DNA of 47,207 bases from Candidatus Gallacutalibacter pullicola (GTDB lineage: Bacteria > Bacillota > Clostridia > Oscillospirales > Acutalibacteraceae): assembly GCA_018712265.1 (NCBI GenBank), contig DVHF01000040.1, positions 1 to 47,207 on the forward strand, in the 5' to 3' direction. A program made the position numbers and the translations under genes. Positions 7,198 through 16,385 of the stretch are shown here, in pieces. Numbering within the stretch: the stretch's first letter is position 1; the number at the start of each line of letters is the position of its first letter. Below the pieces are notes generated by a model, which was not told the origin of the DNA, made no database searches, and saw only the letters and a program-made list of their open reading frames with translations.

Positions 7198-8481
7198 GTG
7201 TCTTTTATAAGTTCTAAAATAAACGCGCTGAGGAACAATAAATTTCTGAAAGGCGTGGCGGTGCTTGCCAGCGGTACGGCTGTGGCGCAAGTGCTGCTGC
7301 CTTTTGTATTCATGCCGGTGCTGAGCCGACTGTACGGTCCGGAGCCGCGCGGCATTTACGGTACCTATGTTGTGATTACCAATATCACCCAGCAAATCGC
7401 CTGTTTTCGCTACGACTATTCCATCGTCGTGGCAGATGACGACGACGAGGCCGGCGGCGCGTTTGTATTAAGCGTCGGTCTGGCAGTGCTGTTTTCTATC
7501 GCGATTTCCCTGCTGACATGGCCGTTTGTGCCGCAGCTCGGTGCGCTGTTCAACCTGACGGACGGCGCGGAAAATACCCTGTGGATGGTTCCGCTCACAA
7601 CGCTGATCTGCGGGATCACCACCGCCCTCAACTATTTTAACGTCCGCCACGAAAAATATAAGGTCATTTCCGTAGCCAATATTATCCGCGTGTGCGTCAT
7701 GCTGACCGTTCAGATTGTCATGGGCTTCATGGGCGCGGGCTGCTGGGGAATGATTGTCGGGCAGTTTTTGTCGTATTTCTTTGGGAACTTCCGCATGGTA
7801 ATGACGCTCAAGGGGCGGATCCATCGGTATATGTTCCGGCTGGATTTTCTGAAGAAAATCGCCAAAAAGAATATCGCCTATCCCAAATATATGCTTCCAA
7901 GCGCGATGGCGAACAGCTTTGCCCTGAGTATGATGGGACTGGTGATTCCGGCGCGCTTCGGCCAGACCATGAACGGCTATTACAGCCAGATCAATACGCT
8001 GCTGGGCCAGCCGCTGGTGCTGGTATCGCAGTCGGTGTCGCAGGTGTTCCTCAAAGGGGCCGCCGTAGACAAGCACAACGGCGAGAAGCTCAGCCGCACG
8101 TTCAATACTGTGGCAAAGTGGCTCGCGCTGCTGTCGATTGTGCCGTTCGGCATCCTGCTGCTGTGGGGCGATCCGATCCTGCCGTGGTTCCTGGGCGAAG
8201 AATGGAAGCCCATTACAGGCTACATCAAATACCTTACGCCGCTGTTTATGGTTCGGTTCGTCGTTACGCCGCTCACCAGCAGCGCCATTGCGCTCGGACG
8301 GCAGAAGGCGTCCATGATCTGGCAGTTCTGTCTGCTGGCGTCTGTGGGAATCCCGTCGATCCTGTCGTTCGTGTTCTCCATGACCTTTGAGCAGTATCTG
8401 CTGGCGGCATCGCTGCCCATGGCTGCGGCCTACATTATATTCTATAAATTCTGTCAGGATATTGTCAAAAAGGCAAAATAA
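7198..8481 (+). CDS. Polysaccharide flippase (Wzx-like, MOP superfamily)
   Basis: A 427-residue polytopic membrane protein of the MOP/Wzx type, which flips lipid-linked sugar repeat units across the membrane. The opening LKGVAVLASGTAVAQVLLPF followed by FMPVLSRLYGPEPRGIYGTY is the classic first two helices of this family. About twelve hydrophobic segments follow. I choose the GTG at 7198 because GGAGGT lies at 7181-7186 and the protein then begins just before the first helix. The longer frame upstream would translate the R2 repeat. It is the first gene of the polysaccharide cluster: flippase, LRR protein, polymerase and two glycosyltransferases. Confidence 0.85.
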   Translation: MSFISSKINALRNNKFLKGVAVLASGTAVAQVLLPFVFMPVLSRLYGPEPRGIYGTYVVITNITQQIACFRYDYSIVVADDDDEAGGAFVLSVGLAVLFSIAISLLTWPFVPQLGALFNLTDGAENTLWMVPLTTLICGITTALNYFNVRHEKYKVISVANIIRVCVMLTVQIVMGFMGAGCWGMIVGQFLSYFFGNFRMVMTLKGRIHRYMFRLDFLKKIAKKNIAYPKYMLPSAMANSFALSMMGLVIPARFGQTMNGYYSQINTLLGQPLVLVSQSVSQVFLKGAAVDKHNGEKLSRTFNTVAKWLALLSIVPFGILLLWGDPILPWFLGEEWKPITGYIKYLTPLFMVRFVVTPLTSSAIALGRQKASMIWQFCLLASVGIPSILSFVFSMTFEQYLLAASLPMAAAYIIFYKFCQDIVKKAK

Positions 8482-8603
8482 AAACCATTCAAAATACATC
8501 CCGGTATGTGGAAAATGGCTGCCGCCCGATGGAGGGGATTCGGTGCGGCAGTTTGCGGCCGGGTTTTCTCCGTTTGAAAGCAAACCGGAGGAAAGGAGCA
8601 GAG

Positions 8604-9779
8604 ATGACCAATCCAAAGCCAAAAAACAGAATCCAGCAGATCTCTGAGATGTTCAAGCGGGTGGGTGGATATTTCCGATCAAATCTGCCGTTTACCATCA
8701 CGCTTGTGCTGCTGATCATTACGGCGTCTGTGCTGGGCGTCAAGCAGTATCATGAGGTAAAGGCTGAGATTGCCGTGCAGATCAGCGCGGAATATGAGGA
8801 CGCGCAGGCGGTAGAATTTGTGGATCCCGTATTTGAGCAGGAGATCCGTAAGGTGCTTGATCGCCCGACCGGCACAATCTACGACACGGATCTCGCCACG
8901 ATCGGTACGCTGACGATCCAGAACGCGCCGATCCGCAGAGTGGACGAGCTGGTGTATTTTACCGGCCTGCGCAATCTGGAGATCTCGTCGGCGAAAATTG
9001 AGGATCTCACGCCGATCGGCACGCTCGACAGGCTCCAGACGCTCAATCTTTCCAGCAACATCATTATGGATCTCACGCCGCTGGCGGGCTGCACCGATCT
9101 GCGGGAGCTGACGCTCACCAGCAACAACATCATGGATATTTCCCCGCTGTACGGCCTGACCCATCTGACAAAGCTGAATGTTTCCCGGAACACCATCGGC
9201 AGCATCGACGAGGGGATCCGCAATCTCGAAAACCTGACATACCTCGACCTTGCCAGCAACCGCATTTCCGATATGTCGCCGCTGTCCGGCATGAGCTCGC
9301 TCAATCAGCTTTACCTGACGAGCAACCGTATTGTGGAGGTGGCGCCGCTCGAGGGAATGGACAGCCTCGACGAGCTTTCTCTGGAGGGCAACGCGATCTC
9401 CCACATCGAGACGCTGGGGGAGATGCCTGTGCTGCGCAAGCTGACGGTGGGCGACAACTGCCTTGCAGACATCGAATTTATGGCGCAGTACCCATGGGTG
9501 GAGGAGCTCTCCATCAGCGAAAATGAAGTGACGTCGCTCGAACCTCTGCGCAGCTGCACCGGGCTTCAGGTCCTGCGGCTCCAATATACGCCTGTGACGG
9601 ATATTTCCCCGCTCAAGGATCTGCCGGAGTTCAACTCCATCTACCTCGATTCCCAGTTCGACCGCGAAAAGGTGCGTGAGGTGCTCTACCGTGACGGGGA
9701 ATGGCAGTTCCGAAACGGCGACAGCATGACCAAGCAGTTCATCCTCGACGATATCTATGGCTTTGACAGGGAGGAATGA
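8604..9779 (+). CDS. Membrane-anchored leucine-rich-repeat protein
   Basis: A 391-residue protein. A short basic cytoplasmic N-terminus is followed by one membrane helix (about residues 32-50, FTITLVLLIITASVLG). A linker of ~50 residues leads to about ten or eleven leucine-rich repeats of 22 residues of the internalin type (LxxLxxLxLSSNxIxDLTPL) filling most of the rest. The repeats should lie outside the cell and form a curved binding surface. There is no LPXTG or second helix. The start at 8604 has GGAGGAAAGGAG just before it. The stop overlaps the start of the polymerase gene by four bases (ATGA), so the two are translationally coupled. LRR proteins are not standard parts of Wzx/Wzy clusters; the role is unknown. 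Confidence 0.8.
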   Translation: MTNPKPKNRIQQISEMFKRVGGYFRSNLPFTITLVLLIITASVLGVKQYHEVKAEIAVQISAEYEDAQAVEFVDPVFEQEIRKVLDRPTGTIYDTDLATIGTLTIQNAPIRRVDELVYFTGLRNLEISSAKIEDLTPIGTLDRLQTLNLSSNIIMDLTPLAGCTDLRELTLTSNNIMDISPLYGLTHLTKLNVSRNTIGSIDEGIRNLENLTYLDLASNRISDMSPLSGMSSLNQLYLTSNRIVEVAPLEGMDSLDELSLEGNAISHIETLGEMPVLRKLTVGDNCLADIEFMAQYPWVEELSISENEVTSLEPLRSCTGLQVLRLQYTPVTDISPLKDLPEFNSIYLDSQFDREKVREVLYRDGEWQFRNGDSMTKQFILDDIYGFDREE

Positions 9780-11143
9780 GCATGCTGAGAGTAGCGGTTG
9801 TCCTGATTGGGCTGGTCCTGTCGCTGCTGCTGTTCCGTAAAGCGGCCGGGACGCTGCACATCGGGAAAATCAACCTCATTTCCTACACAATGTACCTGTT
9901 TCTGCTGCAAACGTATGCGGGTGCGTCGCTCGTCTATCTGGGCGATCGGAATCATTACACCATGAATTACATCATGAATGATTCCAGCTTTGACATCATG
10001 TTTTATTCGGTGCTGCTCACGGCGCTGCTGTTCCCGCTGTCAATCCGGGTGCTGTATGGGATCATGAACGTCGATATCCGCGTGCGCTACCGGGAATACT
10101 TGGAAAAGCCGGTCGAGATCCGATCGGAGCGCCCGATGTTCTGGATCCTTTCCGTAACAGGCTTTATCTGCTGTTTGTTCCTGCTCATCTATATCATCAA
10201 AATCGGCTACTTCCCGCTGCTGCGTCTGGTGTATAAGCCGGCTGGCTTCGATTTCGGCATCGAGCGCCAGCGGATTTCCAGCATCACCGTGATCAACAGC
10301 TATGTGACGAACGTGGTGATCGGTACGGGGATCCCGCTGCTGTCGTATATGGCGTTCGCTTACGCGCTCGCGCTGAAGAAAAAATTCTGGTGGTGGGCGC
10401 TCACGTTCGTGCTGTTCGGGGCCTCGATTGTGGAGGAGACGCTCAATTTCGAGAAATCCCCCGTGGTGTTTTATCTGTTCGTGATGCTGCTGATCCTGAT
10501 GTACAGCCGCGGCGGACTGAAAACGAAAACAGTCGTGCTGTTTGGAATCTGCGCGGCCGTGATCATCGTGTTTATTTACACGGAGCAGGGGTACAGCTTC
10601 TTCTCCGGGGACAGCAACTTCTACAACGGCCCGGTGGGGCGCGTGCTGTTCACGCAGGTGGGCACGCTCGCCATGCACTTCGACCTGTTCCCGTTTATGT
10701 TCCCGTTCTTGGGAGGGCGCAGCCTGTCGCCGACAGCGATGTCCCTGCTGGGGATCGACGGCTCCTATGTGCGCTCCGGCAAGCTGGTGATGGATTACTA
10801 CGGCTCGGACAAGGTCTACGACGGCACCGGCGGCGTGATGAACACCGTGTTCATCGGCGAGGCGTACGCGAACTTCGGCTGGATCGGCATGATCCTCGGC
10901 ATCGTCTATGTTGCAGTGCTGATGGGCCTGCTGTTCTGGATGTTCCTGAAGATCCGGAAAAACCCGTGGAACCTGGCGATCGCCTGTATGCTCACCGGAA
11001 AGCTTGCCCTGGCGTCTCAAGGCGGGTTTACCGATTTTATCTACAATTTCCAGACCATCCTTCTCCTTCTGCTCATCCCGATCGGCCACTTCGCCCCGAT
11101 CGTCTGGAAAAAGCTGTATCACAGAGAAAAACGGGGAGCGTAA
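9776..11143 (+). CDS. Oligosaccharide repeat-unit polymerase (Wzy-like)
   Basis: A 455-residue polytopic protein with about ten or more hydrophobic segments and a larger loop before the last ones (around residues 265-370). That is the layout of O-antigen/exopolysaccharide polymerases, which are poorly conserved in sequence. Its place between a flippase and glycosyltransferase genes supports the call. It starts at ATGAGCATG overlapping the LRR gene stop; the second ATG at 9782 is an alternative. The enzyme would join lipid-linked repeat units on the outer face of the membrane. An unrelated multi-pass protein cannot be fully excluded. Confidence 0.75.
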   Translation: MSMLRVAVVLIGLVLSLLLFRKAAGTLHIGKINLISYTMYLFLLQTYAGASLVYLGDRNHYTMNYIMNDSSFDIMFYSVLLTALLFPLSIRVLYGIMNVDIRVRYREYLEKPVEIRSERPMFWILSVTGFICCLFLLIYIIKIGYFPLLRLVYKPAGFDFGIERQRISSITVINSYVTNVVIGTGIPLLSYMAFAYALALKKKFWWWALTFVLFGASIVEETLNFEKSPVVFYLFVMLLILMYSRGGLKTKTVVLFGICAAVIIVFIYTEQGYSFFSGDSNFYNGPVGRVLFTQVGTLAMHFDLFPFMFPFLGGRSLSPTAMSLLGIDGSYVRSGKLVMDYYGSDKVYDGTGGVMNTVFIGEAYANFGWIGMILGIVYVAVLMGLLFWMFLKIRKNPWNLAIACMLTGKLALASQGGFTDFIYNFQTILLLLLIPIGHFAPIVWKKLYHREKRGA

Positions 11144-11178
11144 CGCTCTCTTGATGGGAAAGAAAAGGGGAATGGCTT

Positions 11179-12252
11179 ATGCAGCTGCTGTATATCACGT
11201 ATATTGATTTTGGAAATTTCCAGTCCGGATCCTCTGTGCGTCCACAGATGATGTACGAGGCGTTCCGGGAGCTTGGCTGGGAGGTGAAGCTTCTCCAGAC
11301 CCAGCAGAACAAGCGGGCGCAGCGCCGGGCGGCGGTGGAGGAAATCAGCCGCTGGCTCGACGAAGGGAACCGTCCGGATTTCTGCTATGTGGAAAGTCCC
11401 TCCGGGCCGATCTTCAATCTGTGCGACAAGATCCTGCTCCGCAAAATCCGCAGGCTGGGGATCAAGATCGGATACTTCTACCGCGACGCGGCGTTCCGGT
11501 TCGATAACATTTTCATCAAGGGACAGAAAACGCCGAAGCAGCACGCCATTGCGGCTATGTCGGAGCTGGATGTCAAATTTCTGGAACGCACGGCGGACAT
11601 CGTCTACCTGCCGACAAAATCCATGGCAAAATATTTCAGCTTCCCCTGTATGATGACGCTCCCGCCCGCCTGTTCCGGCAGCATCCAGTCAAAGGTGGGG
11701 CATACGCCGGGACGCAGCTGCATCTATGTGGGCGGTGTCTCGAAGCGGTACGGCACCGATATTCTGCTCGGCGCGTTCGATCTGCTCAACGCGGACGGGG
11801 AGGAGTATCCGCTCACGCTCGTCTGCCGTGAGAGCGAGACGGGATATATCCCGCAGGAATACTGTGAAAAACCGTGGCTGCACATCGTCCATGCCTCCGG
11901 GAAAGAGTCGCTCAAGCCGTTTTACCAGGCGGCTGATCTCGCGCTGTATCCCATCGAAAAAAATGATTACAATGATTTCGCGCTGTCGGTGAAGCTGCTG
12001 GAATATCTGGAATTCGGTCTGCCCGTGGTGGCGGTGGACTGCACCGAGACAAAGCGGTTCGTCGAGGGGCTCGGCTCCGGACTCGTCTGCCGGAGCGATC
12101 CTGCCGATTTTGCGGACAAGGTGCGGGAGATTTTGACGGATACGAGCCTGTACGCCCTCTGCGCACTGAATGTGCAGAAGGCCGCGCAGTCCGGGAACCT
12201 GTGGACCGACCGCGCCAAACAGATCGCCAGGGATCTGTCACAAAAAAGCTGA
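11179..12252 (+). CDS. Glycosyltransferase, GT4-like
   Basis: A 357-residue cytosolic glycosyltransferase with a GT-B fold. The C-terminal half has the family pattern: YVGGVSKRYGTDILLGAF opening the nucleotide-sugar domain (~residue 178), then DLALYPIEKNDYNDFALSVK and LLEYLEFGLPVVAVD, the acidic sugar-nucleotide-binding region of GT4. The N-terminal acceptor domain is divergent. The donor sugar cannot be read from the sequence. It lies 35 bases after the polymerase and 11 before the next glycosyltransferase, within one operon. Confidence 0.8.
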   Translation: MQLLYITYIDFGNFQSGSSVRPQMMYEAFRELGWEVKLLQTQQNKRAQRRAAVEEISRWLDEGNRPDFCYVESPSGPIFNLCDKILLRKIRRLGIKIGYFYRDAAFRFDNIFIKGQKTPKQHAIAAMSELDVKFLERTADIVYLPTKSMAKYFSFPCMMTLPPACSGSIQSKVGHTPGRSCIYVGGVSKRYGTDILLGAFDLLNADGEEYPLTLVCRESETGYIPQEYCEKPWLHIVHASGKESLKPFYQAADLALYPIEKNDYNDFALSVKLLEYLEFGLPVVAVDCTETKRFVEGLGSGLVCRSDPADFADKVREILTDTSLYALCALNVQKAAQSGNLWTDRAKQIARDLSQKS

Positions 12253-12263
12253 GGGGGAGTTTC

Positions 12264-13370
12264 ATGAAAATCGCATTTATATCGGCGGCCCGATCGATCC
12301 ATACGGTAAAATGGGTCAATTTCCTTGCCAGGAGGGGGCATGAGGTCCGCCTGTATTCTCTGCCGGATCACGAAAACAAGCTCGGGAATATCGATCCCGC
12401 TGTGAATATCGTCTATTTGGAAAAGTCCGGATTTGCGGGCTACTTTACGAACGCGCCGCAGCTGCGCCGGCAAATCCGGGATTTTGCGCCGGACATCGTC
12501 AACGCCCATTACGCGAGCGGCTACGGCACATTGGCGGCGCTCAGCCGGTTGCACCCGCTGCTGCTCTCCGTATGGGGGAGCGACGTATACGACTTCCCGC
12601 TGAAAAGCCCGGTACATAAGCAGCTTGTCAAGCGGAATCTCGAAAAGGCCGACGCGGTGGCCTCCACCAGCCGTGTGATGGCCGACAGGGTCCGCCGCGT
12701 GCTCCGTTATAATAAACCGATCTTTATCACGCCGTTCGGTGTGGATACCTCGCTGTTCTGCCCGGGGGAGGAACCGGGCGGCCAGCGGGCCGGCGTGAGG
12801 TTCGGCACAGTGAAGGCACTCGAGGACAAGTACGGCATGGATTACCTGATCCGCGCTTTCGCGATGGTGAAGAAACGATTGCCCGACTCAGCCGATGTGA
12901 CGCTGGAAATCTACGGCAAGGGGAGCCGCCGGGAGGCGCTTCAGGAGCTGATCGATTCGCTGGGGCTGTCGGACTGCGCAAAGCTGTGCGGGGCTGTCCC
13001 CAACACGCAGGTGCCGGAGATCATCCGGGGCATGGATATTTTCTGCCTGCCGAGCACGCTTGATTCCGAGAGCTTCGGGGTGTCGGCGGTGGAGGCTATG
13101 GCGTGCGGCGTCCCGGTTGTCTGCTCGGACGTGGACGGGTTCCGCGAGACGGTCGAGGACGGCGTAACCGGTTATCTTGTGCCGCGCTGCAATGAGAAGG
13201 CGCTGGCGGATAAGATGTACGAGCTGGCGGTCAATCCGCAGCTGTGCCGGATGCTCGGTAAGGCCGGGCGCGAACGCGTCCTGCGGCTGTATGATTTTTC
13301 AAAAAATGTAGAGGAAATGGAAGACTTTTACCGCCGCACGATTGAGCTTGCTCACAGGAGCGGACGGTAA
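12264..13370 (+). CDS. Glycosyltransferase, GT4 family
   Basis: A 368-residue GT4 retaining glycosyltransferase. It opens MKIAFISAARSIHTVKWVNF and has the acceptor-domain pattern DIVNAHYASGYGTLAALS. The C-terminal donor domain carries ESFGVSAVEAMACGVPVV, which includes the E-x7-E motif, then DVDGFRETVEDGVTGYLV. The ATG at 12264 follows GAGGGGGAG by a few bases; the longer reading into the previous gene is unlikely. It is the last gene of the polysaccharide cluster, followed by a hairpin near 13379-13422. No priming glycosyltransferase is seen in the cluster, so synthesis must start with an enzyme encoded elsewhere. Confidence 0.88.
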   Translation: MKIAFISAARSIHTVKWVNFLARRGHEVRLYSLPDHENKLGNIDPAVNIVYLEKSGFAGYFTNAPQLRRQIRDFAPDIVNAHYASGYGTLAALSRLHPLLLSVWGSDVYDFPLKSPVHKQLVKRNLEKADAVASTSRVMADRVRRVLRYNKPIFITPFGVDTSLFCPGEEPGGQRAGVRFGTVKALEDKYGMDYLIRAFAMVKKRLPDSADVTLEIYGKGSRREALQELIDSLGLSDCAKLCGAVPNTQVPEIIRGMDIFCLPSTLDSESFGVSAVEAMACGVPVVCSDVDGFRETVEDGVTGYLVPRCNEKALADKMYELAVNPQLCRMLGKAGRERVLRLYDFSKNVEEMEDFYRRTIELAHRSGR

Positions 13371-13378
13371 GGCCGTGG

Positions 13379-13422
13379 GAGAAAGGGGCGCGGGCGTTTT
13401 CAGAAAGCCGCGCCTTTTCCCG
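13379..13422 (+). terminator. Likely terminator of the polysaccharide cluster
   Basis: A GC-rich stem, GCGCGG with CCGCGC extended by GAAAGG/CTTTTC, around a loop of about 13 bases. It starts some ten bases after the last glycosyltransferase stop. The T-run is short. Confidence 0.55.
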
Positions 13423-13521
13423 TAAATGGAGATGGTGTCCGCATAGTCTGCACGGAAAAACGTATGGTGTTTTCCGCGGGTTTGTGCGGTATTGTCAGGA
13501 AAGGATGAGGGAGTTCAGCCA

Positions 13522-15489
13522 ATGAAGGAAACAACCTATGAAAATTCTGGATTTCTGCCCATCAATTACAGCGATATGCGCGCCCGCGGCTGGGATCAGG
13601 CGGATTTTGTGCTGGTCACCGGGGACGCCTATGTGGATCATCCCAGCTTCGGCCCGGCGATCATCAGCCGCGTCCTGGAGGCGGAGGGCTATCGGGTGTG
13701 CGTGATTTCCCAGCCGGATTTCCACACCTGCGAGAGCTTCAAGGTGTTCGGGCGGCCGCGGTATGGATTTTTCATCGGCGGCGGCAACGTGGACAGCATG
13801 GTGGCGCACTATTCGGTGGCAAAGGTCCGCCGGAAGGTGGACGAATACACGCCGGGCGGCAAGCCGGGAAAGCGTCCCGACCGCAGCGCGACCGTCTATA
13901 CGCAGCTCGCCAAGGAGGCGTATCCGGACGTGCCGGTGATTCTGGGCGGGCTGGAGGCAAGCCTGCGCCGGTTCGCGCATTACGATTACTGGCTCGACAA
14001 GGTGCTCCCGAGCATCTGCGAATCGTCCGGGGCGGATCTCGTCAGCTTCGGGATGGGTGAGCATCAGACAAGGGAGATCGCCCGCCGTCTTGCCGCCGGA
14101 GAGGACTGCGCGTCGATCACGGACGTTCCCGGCACGTGCTATCTGACGGACTTTGCGAATCTTCCGGCGAAGTATGTCGAATGTGCCGGATTTTCCCGTG
14201 TCAGCGCGGATAAGGTAGCCTATGCAAAGGCCTGCCGTATCCAGATGGACAATCAGGATCCCGTCACGGGACAGATCATCGTCCAGAAGCAGTCGGAGAA
14301 ATATCTGGTGCAGAACCCGCCGTCCATGCCGCTGGGCCGCAAAGAGCTCGACGAGGTGTACGCGCTCCCGTATACGCGGCGGTACCATCCCAGCTATGAG
14401 GCGCTCGGCGGCGTCCCCGGTTTGGAGGAGGTCGAGTTTTCGATCATCCAGAACCGCGGCTGCTACGGCGGCTGCAATTTCTGTGCCATCACCCTGCATC
14501 AGGGGCGGCGCGTCACGAGCCGGAGCGCCGACAGCATCGTGGCGGAGGGCGAACAGATGGTGAAAGCGCCGGGCTTTAAGGGTTATATCCACGATGTGGG
14601 CGGCCCGACGGCGAATTTCCGCCTGCCGAGCTGCAAGGAGCAGATCACAAAGGGAATGTGTCAGGGCGGCAAAAAGTGCCTGGCACCGTCCCCGTGCCCC
14701 AAGCTGATTGTGGATCACAGGGAATACCTGTCGATTCTGCGGCGGCTGCGCGCGATCCCGGGCGTCAAGCGGGTGTTTATCCGCAGTGGGATCCGGTACG
14801 ATTATCTGGTGCGCGATCCGGACGAGACGTTTTTCCGCGAGCTGGTAAAGTACCACGTATCGGGCCAGCTCAAGGTAGCGCCGGAGCACTGCGCGCCCCG
14901 CACGCTGGCCGCGATGGGCAAGCCGCCGATCGAGGTCTACAATAAGTTTTCCAAACGCTTTTACGAGCTGACGAAGGAGGCGGGGAAGAAGCAGTACCTG
15001 GTTCCGTACCTGATGAGCAGCCATCCGGGGAGCACGCTCAAGGATGCGGTTCTGCTGGCGGAATACCTGCATAAAAATAAGATCCGCCCGGAACAGGTGC
15101 AGGATTTCTACCCCACGCCGGGCACCGTCTCCACGTGTATGTATTATACCGGGCTGGATCCCTATACGCTGAAGCCTGTCTTTGTGGAAAAGACGCCCGA
15201 GGGGAAGGCGCTCCAGCGCGCCCTGCTCCAATATTACGAGCCGCGCAACGCCTCCAAGGTGATCGAGGCGCTCCGCAAGGTCCACCGGGAGGATCTCATT
15301 CCCGTGCTCACAGGCCGTCAAGGGGCTTCCCGCCCCTCGAATCCCCGGGTGGGGACTCCGCCCGCACACGGGCCGTCCCCCTTTGCCGCTTCGCGGCATT
15401 CCCCCCGCCCCGCGGGGGGATCTTCCCAGCACCCCCGCGCCGGGGGCAAGCCCCCGGACCCACCCCATTTCCGGCGCCGCCGGAAATGA
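13522..15489 (+). CDS. YgiQ-family radical SAM protein with repeat-derived tail
   Basis: A 655-residue radical SAM protein of the YgiQ type. The N-terminal region is of the B12-binding-like YgiQ kind (QADFVLVTGDAYVDHPSFG... VILGGLEASLRRFAHYDYW). The 4Fe-4S motif is C314-x3-C318-x2-C321 in NRGCYGGCNFCAIT. Later YgiQ signatures include KVAPEHCAPRTL and QVQDFYPTPGTVSTCMYYTG. The family's reaction is unknown. The ATG at 13522 has GAGGGAG at the right distance. After about residue 598 the protein turns into a Pro/Gly/Arg/Ser-rich tail encoded by GC-rich repeat DNA like that after alaS, so the original stop codon was probably lost. The gene ends 24 bases before metF. Confidence 0.88.
   Translation: MKETTYENSGFLPINYSDMRARGWDQADFVLVTGDAYVDHPSFGPAIISRVLEAEGYRVCVISQPDFHTCESFKVFGRPRYGFFIGGGNVDSMVAHYSVAKVRRKVDEYTPGGKPGKRPDRSATVYTQLAKEAYPDVPVILGGLEASLRRFAHYDYWLDKVLPSICESSGADLVSFGMGEHQTREIARRLAAGEDCASITDVPGTCYLTDFANLPAKYVECAGFSRVSADKVAYAKACRIQMDNQDPVTGQIIVQKQSEKYLVQNPPSMPLGRKELDEVYALPYTRRYHPSYEALGGVPGLEEVEFSIIQNRGCYGGCNFCAITLHQGRRVTSRSADSIVAEGEQMVKAPGFKGYIHDVGGPTANFRLPSCKEQITKGMCQGGKKCLAPSPCPKLIVDHREYLSILRRLRAIPGVKRVFIRSGIRYDYLVRDPDETFFRELVKYHVSGQLKVAPEHCAPRTLAAMGKPPIEVYNKFSKRFYELTKEAGKKQYLVPYLMSSHPGSTLKDAVLLAEYLHKNKIRPEQVQDFYPTPGTVSTCMYYTGLDPYTLKPVFVEKTPEGKALQRALLQYYEPRNASKVIEALRKVHREDLIPVLTGRQGASRPSNPRVGTPPAHGPSPFAASRHSPRPAGGSSQHPRAGGKPPDPPHFRRRRK
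15315..15489 (+). repeat. GC-rich hairpin repeat forming the 3' end of the YgiQ-like gene
   Basis: The last ~175 bases of the gene are palindromic GC-rich DNA. The block CCCCGCGCCGGGGGCAAG...CCCGGACCC at about 15434-15465 is nearly identical to 40424-40452 after alaS. The reading frame stays open through it to a TGA at 15487-15489. Confidence 0.7.
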
Positions 15490-15513
15490 AGCTCTGGAAA
15501 GGAAGGGATAAAA

Positions 15514-16374
15514 ATGTTTATTGAAAGGCTTTATCAGCAGAAGCCGTGCGTATTTTCCATAGAGGTGTTCCCGCCGAAGCAGACGGCGAACATCCAGAAG
15601 CTATACAGCGCGCTTGAGGAAATGGCGAAGCTGAATCCTGATTTTATCAGCGTAACCTATGGCGCGGGCGGCAGGAACCTCGGCGTTTCCACGTGTGAAA
15701 TCGCGAGCCATATCCAGAACGATCTGCACATCAACGCGCTGGCCCATCTGACCTGCGTGGGCGCAACGCCGGAGAGCATCGCCAGGGCGCTCGGTGATCT
15801 CCATGCGGCAGGGGTGCATAATGTGCTGGCGCTGCGCGGCGACGCGAACCCGGATCTGCCGTTCAGCAAGGAATATCCGCACGCGAGCGATCTCGCAGAG
15901 GCGATCACCCAGCGCGGCGGCTTTGATATCGCAGGGGCGTGCTATCCGGAGGGCCACGTCGAAAGCCCGACGCTCGCCGGGGATGTGGAGAATCTCAAAA
16001 AGAAGGTGGACGCGGGTGTGAGCCATCTGATTACGCAGCTGTTTTTCGATAATGTGCATTATTACAGGTTCCTGAACCTCGCGCGCAAAAAGGGGATTCA
16101 GGTTCCGGTGTCGGCGGGCGTGATGCCGATCGTCAGCCGCAGCCAGATCGAGCGCACGGTTGCGCTGTCGTCGGCGAGCCTGCCGCCGAAGTTTACGAAG
16201 ATGATCTCGCGCTGGCAGGACGATGAACAGGGGCTCTACGAGGCGGGAATCGAGTACGCGGTGGAGCAGCTGCGCGATCTGATCAGCGGCGGTGCGGACG
16301 GCGTGCATCTGTATGCGATGAACCGGTCGGCGGTCGCGGCGCGCGTCTATGAAGGAATCCAGGATCTGCTGTAA
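15514..16374 (+). CDS. metF: Methylenetetrahydrofolate reductase
   Basis: A 286-residue FAD-dependent TIM-barrel enzyme that reduces 5,10-methylene-THF to 5-methyl-THF, the methyl donor for MetH. Signatures include FSIEVFPPK near the N-terminus (catalytic Glu), FISVTYGAGG, HLTCVGAT, VLALRGD and ITQLFFDN. The length is that of bacterial MetF. GGAAGGG precedes the ATG. The next gene, the MetH activation protein, starts 12 bases later and metH follows, so folate one-carbon units pass directly into methionine synthesis. I see no SAM or B12 riboswitch ahead of it; the gene follows the YgiQ-like gene closely. Confidence 0.95.
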   Translation: MFIERLYQQKPCVFSIEVFPPKQTANIQKLYSALEEMAKLNPDFISVTYGAGGRNLGVSTCEIASHIQNDLHINALAHLTCVGATPESIARALGDLHAAGVHNVLALRGDANPDLPFSKEYPHASDLAEAITQRGGFDIAGACYPEGHVESPTLAGDVENLKKKVDAGVSHLITQLFFDNVHYYRFLNLARKKGIQVPVSAGVMPIVSRSQIERTVALSSASLPPKFTKMISRWQDDEQGLYEAGIEYAVEQLRDLISGGADGVHLYAMNRSAVAARVYEGIQDLL

Positions 16375-16385
16375 GGAGGGGCCGC

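Noticed and set aside
13371-15513. SAM or cobalamin riboswitch ahead of the methionine genes
   Set aside because: I looked for a long structured leader before the YgiQ-like gene and metF. metF follows the previous stop by 24 bases, and the 150-base gap at 13371-13521 shows only a terminator-like hairpin.
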